The notes beneath the pieces were generated by a model that was not told where the DNA came from, made no database searches, and was given only the letters and a program-made list of their open reading frames with translations. From NCBI RefSeq assembly GCF_014397785.1, contig NZ_VZQQ01000006.1, positions 62,001 to 126,000 of the forward strand: a stretch of 64,000 nt of DNA, in the 5' to 3' direction. This stretch comes from Paraburkholderia podalyriae (GTDB lineage Bacteria; Pseudomonadota; Gammaproteobacteria; Burkholderiales; Burkholderiaceae). Below are positions 1 through 8,773 of this stretch, piece by piece; position 1 is the first letter of the stretch; the number at the start of each line of letters is the position of its first letter. Position numbers and translations under genes: made by a program.

Positions 1-588
1 TTTCAGTTGACCATTTGGACGACGAACCGGCGTGCCGCTGACCACCACCGACGAGGCCCGTCCGTTGTAGCCGATCGGCATCTCCGACCAGTTCGGCAGC
101 AGCGCGTTCTTCGGATCGCGGAACATCGAGCCGACATTGGTCGCATGTTCCTTTGACGAATAGAAGTCCGTGTAGCCCGGAATCTGCACCGGCAGATGCA
201 GACGCGCATCGGCCGCGCGCACGAGCACCGTGGCGCGCAGCGCGGCATCGTCGCGCAGCGTCGCGGTGTCGCACGCGAGCAGTCGGCTCAGTTGGATACG
301 CACGCTGCGCCATACGTCGCGGCCCAGCGCGATGAAATCGTTTAACGCATCGCGCGCGAACACGTTCGGCGCCGGCACGCTCAGCAGGCCCGCGGCCTGC
401 AACGCGGCGAGATCGACGATCTGATCGCCGATCGCGACACCCACGCGCCGCGTGTCGTTGTCACGGTCGCTAAAAATGCCGAACGGCAGGTTCTGGATCG
501 GGAAATCGCCAAGCGGGTCGTTGGCCGACTCGATCCAGCTCTTGCGCGACGCATCGAACGTCGACGGAAGATCATTCACCGCGTTCAT
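1..588 (-). CDS. fahA: fumarylacetoacetase, N-terminal part (runs off the left edge)
   Basis: Last enzyme of tyrosine/homogentisate catabolism; it hydrolyses fumarylacetoacetate to fumarate and acetoacetate. The first 196 codons are present and stay open to base 1; family members are about 430 residues, so the C-terminal part lies outside the window. The N-terminal stretch [11 protein letters not shown] and the active-site segment [15 protein letters not shown], with the metal Asp and the general-base His, are typical of the family. The ATG overlaps the hmgA stop as ATGA, so the two genes are translationally coupled in one operon. Start and identity are secure. Confidence 0.95.
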   Translation of the reverse strand, partial: MNAVNDLPSTFDASRKSWIESANDPLGDFPIQNLPFGIFSDRDNDTRRVGVAIGDQIVDLAALQAAGLLSVPAPNVFARDALNDFIALGRDVWRSVRIQLSRLLACDTATLRDDAALRATVLVRAADARLHLPVQIPGYTDFYSSKEHATNVGSMFRDPKNALLPNWSEMPIGYNGRASSVVVSGTPVRRPNGQLK

Positions 589-1931
589 CGTTGCTCCGGA
601 TTGAAGTGTTTCTTGAGGCCTTGCCAGCACTCGTAGTAATGCGCCTGCAATTGCGCGGTTTCGAGCGCGAAGCGCGTCGGCTTGATCAGCGTGCGGGTCT
701 CGAACATGAAGGCCATCGTGTCGTCGACCTTCTTCGGCACCGAGGTATCGACATGCGACGCTTTCTCGAACGTGTCCGCGTCCGGGCCGTGGCCTGTCAT
801 GCAGTTGTGCAGGCTCGCGCCGCCGGGCACGAAACCCTCGGCCTTCGCGTCGTAGACGCCATGCACGAGACCCATGAACTCGCTCGCGACGTTGCGATGG
901 AACCAGGGTGGGCGGAACGTGTCTTCGGCGGCGAGCCAGCGCGGCGGGAAGATCACGAAGTCAACTGTGTCGACGCCCGGCGTGTCGCTTTGCGATTGCA
1001 GCACGAGGAAGATCGACGGATCCGGATGGTCGAAGCTGATCGAGCCGATCGTGTTGAAGCGGCGCAGGTCGTACTTGTACGGCGCGTAGTTACCATGCCA
1101 CGCGACCACGTCGAGCGGCGAATGACCGATGTCCGCGCGCCACAGATTGCCGTTCATCTTCGCGACGAGTTCGAACGCGCCCTCGCGGTCTTCGTACGCG
1201 GCGTGTGGCGTCAGGAAATCGCGCGGATTCGCGAGACCGTTGGAGCCGATCGGCCCCAGTTCGGGAAGGCGCAGCAGCGCGCCGAAGTTCTCGCAGATAT
1301 AGCCGCGCGCGCTGCCATCCGGCAGGCTCACCGCGAAACGCACGCCGCGCGGAATCACCGCGATCTCGAACGGCTCGATATCGACGCGCCCCATTTCGGT
1401 CGCGATCTGCAGGCGACCTTGTTGCGGCACGATCAGCAGTTCACCATCGGCGCTGTAGAAAAAGCGCTCCTGCATCGAGCGATTCGCCGCGTACAGATGG
1501 ATCGCGCAACCGCTCATCGCTTCAGCCGAGCCGTTGCCCGCCATCGTGACCCAGCCGTCGATGAAATCGGTCGGCGCGCCCGGCATCGGCAGTGGGTCCC
1601 AGCGCAGCTGGTTCGGGGGCGTCGGCGGCACCTCGGCAAAGTTCGCGACGAGCCGCTCCGACGGCATCGACGTGAACTGCTTGTGCATGGCCGCCGGGCG
1701 TATCCGATATAGCCACGAGCGACGGTTATGACCGCGTGGCGCCGTGAATGCGCTGCCCGAAATCTGTTCGGCATACAAACCATAGGCCACGCGCTGCGGC
1801 GAATTGCGGCCAGTCGGCAACGCGCCCGGCAACGCCTCGGTCGCGAATTCGTTCGCGAAACCCGACTGATAGCCGGGTTCGATATCGGGCCGCAGGTGTT
1901 CGTCAGCCGGCGTACGTGTTGAGATTTCCAT
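585..1931 (-). CDS. hmgA: homogentisate 1,2-dioxygenase
   Basis: Fe(II) ring-cleaving enzyme turning homogentisate into maleylacetoacetate. It has 448 residues, the normal length. The iron ligands fall in order at His345 and Glu351 (FHRNVASEF) and His381 (TGHGPD), with the same spacing as the human enzyme; His302 (FDHPDPS) fits the catalytic His. A GGAGAA ribosome site precedes the ATG. It is the first gene of an hmgA-fahA unit joined by an ATGA overlap. No maleylacetoacetate isomerase gene is visible in the window. Tandem repeats at 2000-2037 upstream are the probable operator. Confidence 0.97.
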   Translation of the reverse strand: MEISTRTPADEHLRPDIEPGYQSGFANEFATEALPGALPTGRNSPQRVAYGLYAEQISGSAFTAPRGHNRRSWLYRIRPAAMHKQFTSMPSERLVANFAEVPPTPPNQLRWDPLPMPGAPTDFIDGWVTMAGNGSAEAMSGCAIHLYAANRSMQERFFYSADGELLIVPQQGRLQIATEMGRVDIEPFEIAVIPRGVRFAVSLPDGSARGYICENFGALLRLPELGPIGSNGLANPRDFLTPHAAYEDREGAFELVAKMNGNLWRADIGHSPLDVVAWHGNYAPYKYDLRRFNTIGSISFDHPDPSIFLVLQSQSDTPGVDTVDFVIFPPRWLAAEDTFRPPWFHRNVASEFMGLVHGVYDAKAEGFVPGGASLHNCMTGHGPDADTFEKASHVDTSVPKKVDDTMAFMFETRTLIKPTRFALETAQLQAHYYECWQGLKKHFNPEQR

Positions 1932-2232
1932 ACAAGGTTCTCCGCGAGTTGCTCTGTTCTTTCCCGTTGATCCGTGATCTTTGCGCTCAGGCTGGCATTT
2001 TACGAATGGTAAAACTAATTACGAATAGTGAAACTAACGTATACCCTTGGAATTGCATGCGCCAAGCTCGTCATTCCGCGCTCAGCCCCGGCCGATAAGC
2101 GTGCGGCCAATAACGTTATGAAGATTTTGTTAATCTGCGCACGGCGCCTACTGCTACCATCAACGAAAGCGGCCATTGCGTCGCGTTGCCACGCGCCCGG
2201 TGCGCGCTCATCGTCGCCTTTCATTCGCCTTC
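1932..2232. promoter_or_regulatory. intergenic control region between hmgA and the EAL gene
   Basis: About 300 bp separate the divergent hmgA (minus) and EAL-like (plus) starts. The stretch around 1995-2045 is AT-rich compared with its surroundings and holds two tandem 19-bp repeats. The rest, 2050-2232, shows no recognisable gene. Promoters for both flanking genes must lie here, but I cannot assign -35/-10 boxes with confidence. Confidence 0.6.
2000..2037. promoter_or_regulatory. tandem 19-bp repeats, putative operator for hmgA
   Basis: Two head-to-tail copies, TTACGAATGGTAAAACTAA (2000-2018) and TTACGAATAGTGAAACTAA (2019-2037), match at 17 of 19 bases. Each copy begins with a TTAC...GTRA half-dyad, as expected for a small dimeric repressor of the MarR or IclR type. 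They lie about 70-105 bp upstream of hmgA. Regulator identity is unknown; none is encoded next to hmgA in the window. Confidence 0.6.
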
Positions 2233-3066
2233 ATGATTTCGCCGACCATCCCCAATCTGATCGCCCGTGCCGCTGATCACCCGTTTCTCGGCGAGCATCT
2301 CGCACTGGGACAAGGCGCGCACGCCGGCATCGCGCTCGGGCACTTCGACGGCATCGAGCTCACGAGCGCCTACGAACCGATCTTCGACATCAGCGTGCAC
2401 GCGCTCGCGCAGTCGCTGTCATGCGGCGCGGAAGGAGTCGACCGGTTCGGCGACGAACTCGGCTTTCAGGCGGTCACGCACCGGCTCGACGCGCCGCCGT
2501 TCGACGTGTTCGATCCGTTCGACAAGATCGCCGACGATCAGCAGCTGGTGGCGCTAGATCGCATGTCGCGCGCACTGCACGCGATCAACTTCTTCGGCGC
2601 GCAGCGGCATGGGCTGCTGTTCTTGCGGGTGCATGAGAGGCTGCTGAAGAGTGTGAAATACGACCATGGCCAGCATTTTTCGAGCGTGCTGACGTCGTTC
2701 AATCTAAGCCCGGCGCGCATCGTGATCGAGCTGCCGGCGGCGGCGGTCGCGCACAAGACATTTCTCGGCTATCTGACGCGCAGCTATCAGCACTACGGTT
2801 TTAAGGTGGCGGGCAATCTGTCGAACGCGGGGCAGATTCTGTCGGTATCGGAAACCGCGCGGCTCGACTTCCTCAAGATGGATGCGGTGGTCGCCTTGCG
2901 CGACGCGACCGTGAAGCCGCTCGTCGGCTACGCGGGCCGGCTGCGGGTGCCGCTGATTTTCAGTCACGTGACGGATGAGGCACAGTTCTCCGCGCTACAG
3001 CAGTACGACGTGCGATTCGTGCAGGGACCGTTGTTCAACGCGCATTATCACGACTGGGCGGCGTGA
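2233..3066 (+). CDS. EAL-domain-like protein, catalytically degenerate
   Basis: A 277-residue cytosolic protein that reads as a stand-alone EAL (cyclic-di-GMP phosphodiesterase fold) domain. The YEPIFDI segment near residue 40 matches the YQPIVD strand that opens EAL domains, IVIELPAAAV matches the IELTE strand, and LDFLKMDAVV matches DYLKID. The ExLxR signature that should follow the first strand is missing, and the DDFGTG metal loop is replaced by GNLSNAGQI. It therefore probably binds a ligand or partner rather than cleaving c-di-GMP. The ATG at 2233 begins the homologous region. No signal peptide or sensor domain is seen. Confidence 0.75.
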   Translation: MISPTIPNLIARAADHPFLGEHLALGQGAHAGIALGHFDGIELTSAYEPIFDISVHALAQSLSCGAEGVDRFGDELGFQAVTHRLDAPPFDVFDPFDKIADDQQLVALDRMSRALHAINFFGAQRHGLLFLRVHERLLKSVKYDHGQHFSSVLTSFNLSPARIVIELPAAAVAHKTFLGYLTRSYQHYGFKVAGNLSNAGQILSVSETARLDFLKMDAVVALRDATVKPLVGYAGRLRVPLIFSHVTDEAQFSALQQYDVRFVQGPLFNAHYHDWAA

Positions 3067-3107
3067 CACGTTGCAGGCCCGGTTAGCCGGGTTGCCCGGG
3101 CATGACC

Positions 3108-3893
3108 TCAGCCCGGCTCCCCCAATCGCGCCGCGAGCGCCTTCAGGCGCGGCGCGACATTCTCGCGAAACACCTCCTTCCCCATCGACGACGCCGGCCC
3201 GCTGCAGCTGAGCACGAGCCAGCGCTGTTCGCGCGGCTCGCGAAACGGCACCGCGACTGCGTTCACGTCGTCATGCCACGCGCGAAACGAGTAGCAGCAG
3301 CGCGCGGTCGCGAACGCGGCGATCTCCTTTTCGGCTTCGGCGACGAGCATCGCCCCCGCCTTGCCGGCCGCTTTTTTCAGATCCGCGAGTAGTGCGGTAC
3401 GGGCGTCGAGCGGCTGCACGGCGAGATAGGCGCGGCCCATCGAACTGGTCAGCATCGACAGTTTCGAGCCGGATGCGAGGCCGAGCGTCAGCGCGGTGTC
3501 GCTGCGGATCGTCTCCAGATACACCATGTCGAGCCCGTCGCGGCAACCGAGCGAGACCGCCGCGCCGACCTCGCGCGCGAAGCTGCGCAAGTGCGGGCGC
3601 GCCAGTTCGAGCGTGTCGGTGCCCGACAGCAGCGCGAAGCCGAGCGACAGCACGCCGGCGTCGAGCGCATATTTGCCGTGTGTTTCGTCGAGCCGCAGAT
3701 AGCCGAGCACCGTCAGCGTGTAGGCGAGACGGTTTACGGTTGCCTTCGGCAAACCCGTGCGTTCGACGAAATCGCGATTGCCGAGCATCGTCTCGCCCGG
3801 CCGGAACGCGCGCAACAGGTCCAGCCCGCGAGCAAGGGCAACGACGAATTTGCGTTCGTCGAGCGGAGCGGAGAAAGTGGATGGCAGCGTCAT
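3108..3893 (-). CDS. IclR-family transcriptional regulator
   Basis: A 261-residue repressor/activator with an N-terminal winged helix (VERTGLPKATVNRLAYTL is the recognition region) and a C-terminal effector domain (SMGRAYLAV is the usual IclR signature). It is divergent from gcdH and most likely controls it. The reading frame is open further upstream to an ATG at 3950, but that start would place the palindrome at 3919-3937 inside the gene. The ATG at 3893 leaves the operator intergenic and is preferred. The effector is unknown; glutarate, glutaryl-CoA or a related metabolite would fit the neighbour. Confidence 0.9.
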   Translation of the reverse strand: MTLPSTFSAPLDERKFVVALARGLDLLRAFRPGETMLGNRDFVERTGLPKATVNRLAYTLTVLGYLRLDETHGKYALDAGVLSLGFALLSGTDTLELARPHLRSFAREVGAAVSLGCRDGLDMVYLETIRSDTALTLGLASGSKLSMLTSSMGRAYLAVQPLDARTALLADLKKAAGKAGAMLVAEAEKEIAAFATARCCYSFRAWHDDVNAVAVPFREPREQRWLVLSCSGPASSMGKEVFRENVAPRLKALAARLGEPG

Positions 3894-3918
3894 AGGGTGA
3901 TACACTCGGGCGTCGTTT

Positions 3919-3937
3919 TGCAAAACATTGTTTCGCA
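3919..3937. promoter_or_regulatory. near-perfect 19-bp palindrome, putative IclR operator
   Basis: TGCAAAACATTGTTTCGCA reads almost the same on both strands (mismatches only at the centre and one arm position). It sits between the divergent IclR regulator and gcdH, about 50 bp before the gcdH start and 25 bp before the regulator start. This is where an IclR protein would control both promoters. Confidence 0.65.
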
Positions 3938-3988
3938 ACGCGGAACTCAAGTCAAGCTTGTTCCGGGCGAGAGATCAGGAGATACGTG

Positions 3989-5179
3989 ATGGCCGTAGCC
4001 GCGCAGTTTCACTGGGAAGACCCGTTGCTGCTGGATCAGCAGCTCACCGAAGACGAACGCATGGTGCGCGACGCCGCTGCGGCTTACTCGCAGGACAAGC
4101 TGCTGCCGCGCGTGCTGGAGGCGTTTCGCCACGAAAAGACCGATATCGGGATCTTTCGCGAAATGGGCGAGCTCGGCCTGCTCGGTCCGACGATTCCCGA
4201 ACAATACGGCGGCCCCGGTCTGAACTATGTCGCGTACGGGCTGATCGCGCGTGAAGTGGAACGCGTCGACTCCGGCTATCGCTCGATGATGTCGGTGCAG
4301 TCGTCATTGGTGATGGTGCCGATCTACGAATTCGGCTCCGACGCGCAGAAGGAAAAATATCTGCCGAAGCTCGCGCGCGGCGAGTGGATCGGCTGCTTCG
4401 GTCTGACCGAGCCGAACCACGGCTCCGATCCGGGCGGCATGGTCACGCGCGCGAAGAAGGTCGACGGCGGCTATTCGCTGTCGGGTTCGAAGATGTGGAT
4501 TACGAATTCGCCGATCGCCGACGTATTCGTCGTGTGGGCGAAGCTCGAGGAAGACGGCAAGGACAACATCCGCGGCTTCATTCTGGAGAAGGGCTGGAAG
4601 GGTCTGTCGGCGCCAGCGATCCACGGCAAGGTGGGTCTGCGCGCGTCGATCACCGGCGAAATCGTGCTCGACGAAGTGTTCGTGCCGGAACAGAACATCA
4701 TGCCGGGCGTGAGCGGTCTGCGCGGGCCGTTCACGTGTCTGAACTCGGCGCGCTACGGCATCGCCTGGGGCGCGCTCGGCGCGGCTGAAGCGTGCTGGCA
4801 CACCGCGCGTCAGTACGTGCTCGATCGCAAGCAGTTCGGCCGGCCGCTCGCCGCGAACCAACTGATCCAGAAGAAGCTCGCCGACATGCAGACCGAAATC
4901 ACGCTCGGGCTGCAAGGCGTATTGCGCCTCGGCCGCATGAAGGACGAAGGCACGGCCGCTGCAGAAATCACCTCGATCATGAAGCGCAATTCGTGCGGCA
5001 AGGCGCTCGACATCGCCCGCCTCGCGCGCGACATGCTCGGCGGCAACGGCATTTCGGACGAGTTCGGCGTCGCGCGTCATCTGGTGAACCTCGAGGTCGT
5101 CAACACCTACGAAGGCACCCACGACGTTCACGCGTTGATCCTCGGGCGGGCGCAGACGGGTATTCAGGCGTTCTTCTGA
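3989..5179 (+). CDS. gcdH: glutaryl-CoA dehydrogenase
   Basis: FAD-dependent acyl-CoA dehydrogenase that oxidises and decarboxylates glutaryl-CoA to crotonyl-CoA in lysine, tryptophan and glutarate degradation. It has 396 residues. [13 protein letters not shown] (FAD/substrate loop), the WITNSP strand and the C-terminal [12 protein letters not shown] are diagnostic; Glu375 in YEGTHD is the catalytic base. A GTG lies directly before the ATG, but AGGAG at 3978-3982 is better spaced for the ATG at 3989. Monocistronic and followed by a strong terminator. The divergent IclR gene is the likely regulator. Confidence 0.95.
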   Translation: MAVAAQFHWEDPLLLDQQLTEDERMVRDAAAAYSQDKLLPRVLEAFRHEKTDIGIFREMGELGLLGPTIPEQYGGPGLNYVAYGLIAREVERVDSGYRSMMSVQSSLVMVPIYEFGSDAQKEKYLPKLARGEWIGCFGLTEPNHGSDPGGMVTRAKKVDGGYSLSGSKMWITNSPIADVFVVWAKLEEDGKDNIRGFILEKGWKGLSAPAIHGKVGLRASITGEIVLDEVFVPEQNIMPGVSGLRGPFTCLNSARYGIAWGALGAAEACWHTARQYVLDRKQFGRPLAANQLIQKKLADMQTEITLGLQGVLRLGRMKDEGTAAAEITSIMKRNSCGKALDIARLARDMLGGNGISDEFGVARHLVNLEVVNTYEGTHDVHALILGRAQTGIQAFF

Positions 5180-5204
5180 TTCCGATGCTGATGTATCGGT
5201 AATG

Positions 5205-5238
5205 CCAACAAGCCGGTCCCTTGGGACCGGCTTGTTGG
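5205..5238. terminator. bidirectional rho-independent terminator
   Basis: A perfect 16-bp stem (5205-5220 with 5223-5238, arms CCAACAAGCCGGTCCC) with only two bases between the arms lies between the convergent gcdH and peroxiredoxin genes. T-rich bases follow on the plus strand. Confidence 0.85.
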
Positions 5239-5253
5239 TTTATGCCGCGCCGC

Positions 5254-5892
5254 TTACCGATTCGGCTGTGGCGTCAGGCGCAGATACGGACGCAGCGCCT
5301 TGTAGCCCTTCGGGAATTTCTGCTTGATGACTTCCTCGTCCTTCAGCGACGGCACGATGACGACGTCATCGCCCTGCCTCCAGTTGCCCGGCGTCGCGAC
5401 CGAGTGACTGTCGGTCAGTTGCAGCGAATCGATCACGCGCAGCACTTCGTCGAAGTTGCGGCCGGTGCTCGCCGGATACGTGATGATCAGGCGCACCTTC
5501 CGGTTCGGATCGATGACGAACAGCGAGCGCACGGTGAACGTTTCGTTCGCGTTCGGATGAATCATGTCGTACAGCGCGGACACCTTGCGATCGCCGTCCG
5601 CGAGAATCGGAAAACCGACGTTGGCGGCCTGCGTCTCGTTGATGTCCTTGATCCACTCCTTGTGCGACTCCGCGCTGTCGACCGACAACGCGATCGTCTT
5701 CACGTTGCGCTTTTCGAACTCGCCGGCGAGCTTCGCGGTCAGGCCCAGTTCAGTCGTGCACACCGGCGTGAAGTCGGCGGGATGCGAGAACAGCACGCCC
5801 CAGCTATGGCCGAGCCACTCGTGAAACCGGATGCGGCCAATGCTCGACTCCTGTTCGAAATCCGGCGCAATGTCGCCAAGACGTAGACTCAT
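5254..5892 (-). CDS. 1-Cys peroxiredoxin (LsfA/PRDX6-like)
   Basis: Thiol peroxidase of 212 residues reducing H2O2 and organic hydroperoxides. The peroxidatic cysteine is Cys45 in HPADFTPVCTTELG. The long C-terminal dimerisation part (PASTGRNFDEVLRVIDSLQL) and lack of a conserved resolving cysteine place it in the 1-Cys/Prx6 group, as LsfA of Pseudomonas. The open frame extends upstream, but the ATG at 5892 has GGAGATGCACT before it and starts exactly at the conserved MSLRLGD. It ends at the shared terminator at 5205-5238. Confidence 0.93.
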   Translation of the reverse strand: MSLRLGDIAPDFEQESSIGRIRFHEWLGHSWGVLFSHPADFTPVCTTELGLTAKLAGEFEKRNVKTIALSVDSAESHKEWIKDINETQAANVGFPILADGDRKVSALYDMIHPNANETFTVRSLFVIDPNRKVRLIITYPASTGRNFDEVLRVIDSLQLTDSHSVATPGNWRQGDDVVIVPSLKDEEVIKQKFPKGYKALRPYLRLTPQPNR

Positions 5893-6241
5893 AGTGCATC
5901 TCCTGTAGGTATTCGGAAGGTATCCGGATAAGGTCGCGGGCGTGTGCCCGCGGCGGCCCGTCACGATAAAGCATAAGGCTGCGGTGGTATATGGCGAACC
6001 AACATCGCGTCAGTACTTTATGCGTTTTTGTAATTTTCTCGCGTTTGACGGAAACTTTGCGGGACAGATCAACTCAATTCGATACCGGTCTGGAGCAGAG
6101 TGCCCTCAAACGGGTGTCTTGACGCCACACGCGCTGCCGGGAACGGATTGTGCAGCGGCGGCATGTAACCGGCACTACGCTCGCCAGCGACCGTTTCTTT
6201 GGTTACGATTTACGCGCAGCGTGAGACAAAGGGAGCTGTCA
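5893..6241. other. 349-bp intergenic region between divergent peroxiredoxin and DUF883 genes
   Basis: It must hold the divergent promoters. A relatively AT-rich patch at about 6000-6065 is the likeliest promoter area. I see no OxyR-type dyad, RNA gene or conserved small ORF that I could defend. Confidence 0.4.
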
Positions 6242-6544
6242 ATGTCGGAAGTCAACAAGGAGAGATTGATGTCGGATATCAAAACCGTCCTCGCGGACGC
6301 TGAAGACCTGCTGAAACAGGCCGCGAGCGCTACCGGCGAACGCGCGTCGGAACTGCGCGAAACCGCGCTGACGCGCCTGAAGCAGGCGAAAGAAAAAGCA
6401 GCCGACGTTCAGGTCGTGGTCGTCGAAAAGGGCAAGAAGGCCGCCCGCGCCACCGACGATTACGTGCACGAACATCCGTGGGCGTCGATCGGCATCGCCG
6501 CCGGCATCGGCGTGGTGGTCGGTCTGCTGATCAATCGCAGGTAA
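6242..6544 (+). CDS. DUF883 (ElaB/YqjD-family) membrane-anchored protein
   Basis: A 100-residue protein with a long charged amphipathic helical part (residues 1-75, rich in Ala, Lys and Glu) and a C-terminal membrane anchor, IGIAAGIGVVVGLLINRR. E. coli relatives ElaB and YqjD are tail-anchored inner-membrane proteins linked to stationary phase and ribosome binding. The ATG at 6242 has GGGAG seven bases upstream. Next are a YqjE-like gene and a third small gene, the same order as E. coli yqjD-yqjE-yqjK, so the three probably form an operon. Confidence 0.9.
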   Translation: MSEVNKERLMSDIKTVLADAEDLLKQAASATGERASELRETALTRLKQAKEKAADVQVVVVEKGKKAARATDDYVHEHPWASIGIAAGIGVVVGLLINRR

Positions 6545-6680
6545 AGGCCGGTAGGCCGCCGGAGCAGGCATGTCCGGCGCACCGGCGACACGGGCGGACC
6601 GGCCGGCGCGAGCCTCGCCGGTCCGCTTCCGCTGGCGCGCGTGCGCGCTAGCCAGGCCCTCACGCGCAACGCCCACAGCC

Positions 6681-7070
6681 ATGACGACCGAAACACACTC
6701 GCAGCGCGCGGAACGCAGCCCGTTGCGCCGTATTCTCAGTTCCGTTTTTGCCATCCTGCAGACACGCCTCGAACTGGTGGGCATCGAACTCGCCGAGGAA
6801 AAAGACCGCCTGCTCGGCGTGCTGTTTCTCGGCCTTGCCGCGATGATGCTCGCCACGATGGCCTTGATCGCGTTGACCGCACTGATCGCCATTGCCTTCT
6901 GGGACACCTACCGATGGCAGGCGCTCGCTGGCATCACCGCGGTCTACGCGATTGCCGGCCTGGTCTGCGCGCTGAAGGCGCGCAGTGGTCTGCGCAACGC
7001 GCCGATGGTATTCGAAGCGACCATCGCCGAGTTCGAAAAGGATCGCGACGCGTTCCGCAGCCGCGACTGA
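6681..7070 (+). CDS. YqjE-like holin-superfamily membrane protein
   Basis: A 129-residue protein. A soluble N-terminal helix (LQTRLELVGIELAEEKDRL) matches the YqjE/phage-holin superfamily III signature. Two membrane segments follow, about residues 40-65 and 72-95, then a charged tail. It lies 136 bp after the DUF883 gene, and the pairing is conserved in many proteobacteria. Despite the family name there is no phage gene nearby, so a lysis role is unlikely. Confidence 0.85.
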   Translation: MTTETHSQRAERSPLRRILSSVFAILQTRLELVGIELAEEKDRLLGVLFLGLAAMMLATMALIALTALIAIAFWDTYRWQALAGITAVYAIAGLVCALKARSGLRNAPMVFEATIAEFEKDRDAFRSRD

Positions 7071-7127
7071 TGCGTAAGTTTGTCTGCATCCGATCCATCG
7101 CCTCAACTCCACTGCCGCCGACACGCC

Positions 7128-7631
7128 ATGAGCCAGTCCCGTCCCGATACCGCCTTTCGTAACAAGCGCCATCCGTCGAAGGATCTAAGCGCGCCGCATC
7201 TGCGGGCGCTGCGCAAGGAATTGCTGCTGGTGCGCGCGGACGTCGAGCGCGTCGAACTCGCGCAGGCCACCTTCGAACTTCGCCAGGCCGTCACGCATTT
7301 CAGTTGGCTCAGGTTCGTGATCCCGGGCTTCGGCGGCGTACGCGTGGGCAGAGGGCCGAAGGCGAGCGTGCTCAACGCGGGCACCATCGGCGCATTGCTC
7401 AAGCAGTATCCGCTCATCAGCTCGATCGCTTCGCTGTTGCTCGCCAAACCGCTGCGCGCGACCGTCTTCGCGAGCGCGAAGCCCGCGCTCAAGTGGGGGG
7501 GCATTGCGCTCGGCGCGTGGGAAGCGTTCCGGATCTGGCAACAGATGAAGAACGAGTCGGCGGCGGCTTCGGCGGCCGCGGCGGCTTCCGCTACGGTACA
7601 GTCGGCGGCTGCTCAGACCGAGTCGATGTGA
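7128..7631 (+). CDS. basic hypothetical protein in the yqjK position
   Basis: A 167-residue protein with no enzyme motif I recognise. It has a charged N-terminal part (RHPSKDLSAPHLRALRKELLLVRADVERVEL), a hydrophobic middle (WLRFVIPGFGG), weak membrane-like segments around 95-140, and a tail of Ala repeats. It follows the DUF883 and YqjE-like genes by 57 bp, and is the third member of that set. Shared envelope or stress function is inferred from position only. Confidence 0.75.
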   Translation: MSQSRPDTAFRNKRHPSKDLSAPHLRALRKELLLVRADVERVELAQATFELRQAVTHFSWLRFVIPGFGGVRVGRGPKASVLNAGTIGALLKQYPLISSIASLLLAKPLRATVFASAKPALKWGGIALGAWEAFRIWQQMKNESAAASAAAAASATVQSAAAQTESM

Positions 7632-7716
7632 AGGGCTATTGACGTCGTCGCCGCGGGTCTGGGCATGATCGCTGGGCCCTCCTTCCGCGAGGCCGCACGC
7701 CGGGCTTCGACGACCG

Positions 7717-8148
7717 CTAACCCGTATTCCAGCATTCGCTGCTTGTGGGTGTCGAGCCGCCCACTTCGTTTCTATTGCCTCGCTGACCGGTCGCATCTAG
7801 CGTGAACGTGCCGCACGGGTCGTCGCGCATCGGGCCCGCTTCCGCGGGCGCCGCTTCGATCGAATAGCCGCCGTTCGTGTCGTCTGCGGGCAGCATGCGC
7901 ACGCGATACACCGGCGTGCCGAACTGCGGCGCCTGATCGAAGCCCGGTGGCAAGGCCAACACCCCATCGCTCGCCGCGCCCTCGACGAATTGCGCGGCCC
8001 GATATAACGCAGACGCCGCATCGATGCGATGTGTGCGTGCGATGTGGCTGCGATACGAAGGGATCGCAAACGCGGCGAGCGTGGCGCCGATCGCGAGCGC
8101 GATCACGAGTTCGAGCAGCGTGAATGCGGATGTATTCGGCCTTTTCAT
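7717..8148 (-). CDS. type IV minor pilin, PilE-like
   Basis: A 143-residue prepilin with a short basic leader (MKRPNTSA), then FTLLELVIALAIGATLAAFAIPSY, the N-methylated hydrophobic helix with Glu at +5. The residue before the cleavage site is Ala rather than the usual Gly, which is accepted in some prepilins. Two cysteines near the end (DDPCGTF and SSECWN) can form the D-region disulfide. It is the last gene of the minor-pilin run; unlike its neighbours it does not overlap the gene before it (22-bp gap). Confidence 0.85.
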   Translation of the reverse strand: MKRPNTSAFTLLELVIALAIGATLAAFAIPSYRSHIARTHRIDAASALYRAAQFVEGAASDGVLALPPGFDQAPQFGTPVYRVRMLPADDTNGGYSIEAAPAEAGPMRDDPCGTFTLDATGQRGNRNEVGGSTPTSSECWNTG

Positions 8149-8170
8149 GCGTATCCAGTCGGTTCGTTCC

Positions 8171-8773
8171 TCAGAATGGTCTTGCGGCAACGCGCCGCCA
8201 ATGACGTTCGACCGTGCCATCCTCGATCACCAATTCCATCTGCAACCAGACCTGCGACTCGCTGCTCTGCCCGAAGCCGCGCGCGCTCAGCAGATAAGCG
8301 GTGGCGTTGGGTCGACTCGCAAGACGCCAGGGCTCGATCAGGCATTGCGGCCCGCGTGATGATCCCGGCCATCGCGCGACAGGCGTGATGGCGCTCGCGT
8401 CGAACGCGGCTTCAAGTCTCCATTGAGCCGGCTCGCCGGATGCGAGCGGCATATTGGGCGCGTTGCCACTTGTCGATAGCATGTTGCGCACGCACAAGGT
8501 CAGCGCCGAATCCGCCGCGTGGAAAGCCTGCAGATAGTCGCGCACATTGGTCGCCGCGCGAGCCGCGGCGAGCGATGTTTCGAACCAGATCGCGGACGTG
8601 GCGAGCATCATGGCCGAGATCAACAGCACGATCGCGAGGACGATACCGCGTTGATCCGCCCGTCGTGCACCGCTCCGACAATTCCGCTTGCCTAAGTATT
8701 TCGGTTCTCTGTCTGCCCCGCCGCATAGATCGTATGCGCGGCGGCATCGCGTTGCTGCGTCACGGTCCATCAT
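8171..8773 (-). CDS. minor pilin, PilX-like
   Basis: A 200-residue protein with one N-terminal membrane helix, GIVLAIVLLISAMMLATS, lacking the +5 Glu, as in PilX/GspK-type tip pilins. The AFHAADSALTLC segment is typical of PilX. From the ATG at 8773, which overlaps the pilW stop as ATGA, the leader before the Gly is over 40 residues, unusually long. No later in-frame start exists, so the long leader seems real. Confidence 0.8.
   Translation of the reverse strand: MMDRDAATRCRRAYDLCGGADREPKYLGKRNCRSGARRADQRGIVLAIVLLISAMMLATSAIWFETSLAAARAATNVRDYLQAFHAADSALTLCVRNMLSTSGNAPNMPLASGEPAQWRLEAAFDASAITPVARWPGSSRGPQCLIEPWRLASRPNATAYLLSARGFGQSSESQVWLQMELVIEDGTVERHWRRVAARPF

Noticed and set aside
3073-3105. 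CCCGG/CCGGG repeats after the EAL gene as a terminator
   Set aside because: Short arms, several alternative pairings and no T run.
6681-7070. Holin-superfamily protein as a sign of a prophage
   Set aside because: No phage structural, integrase or lysis gene is nearby, and the DUF883-YqjE pairing is a normal chromosomal set.
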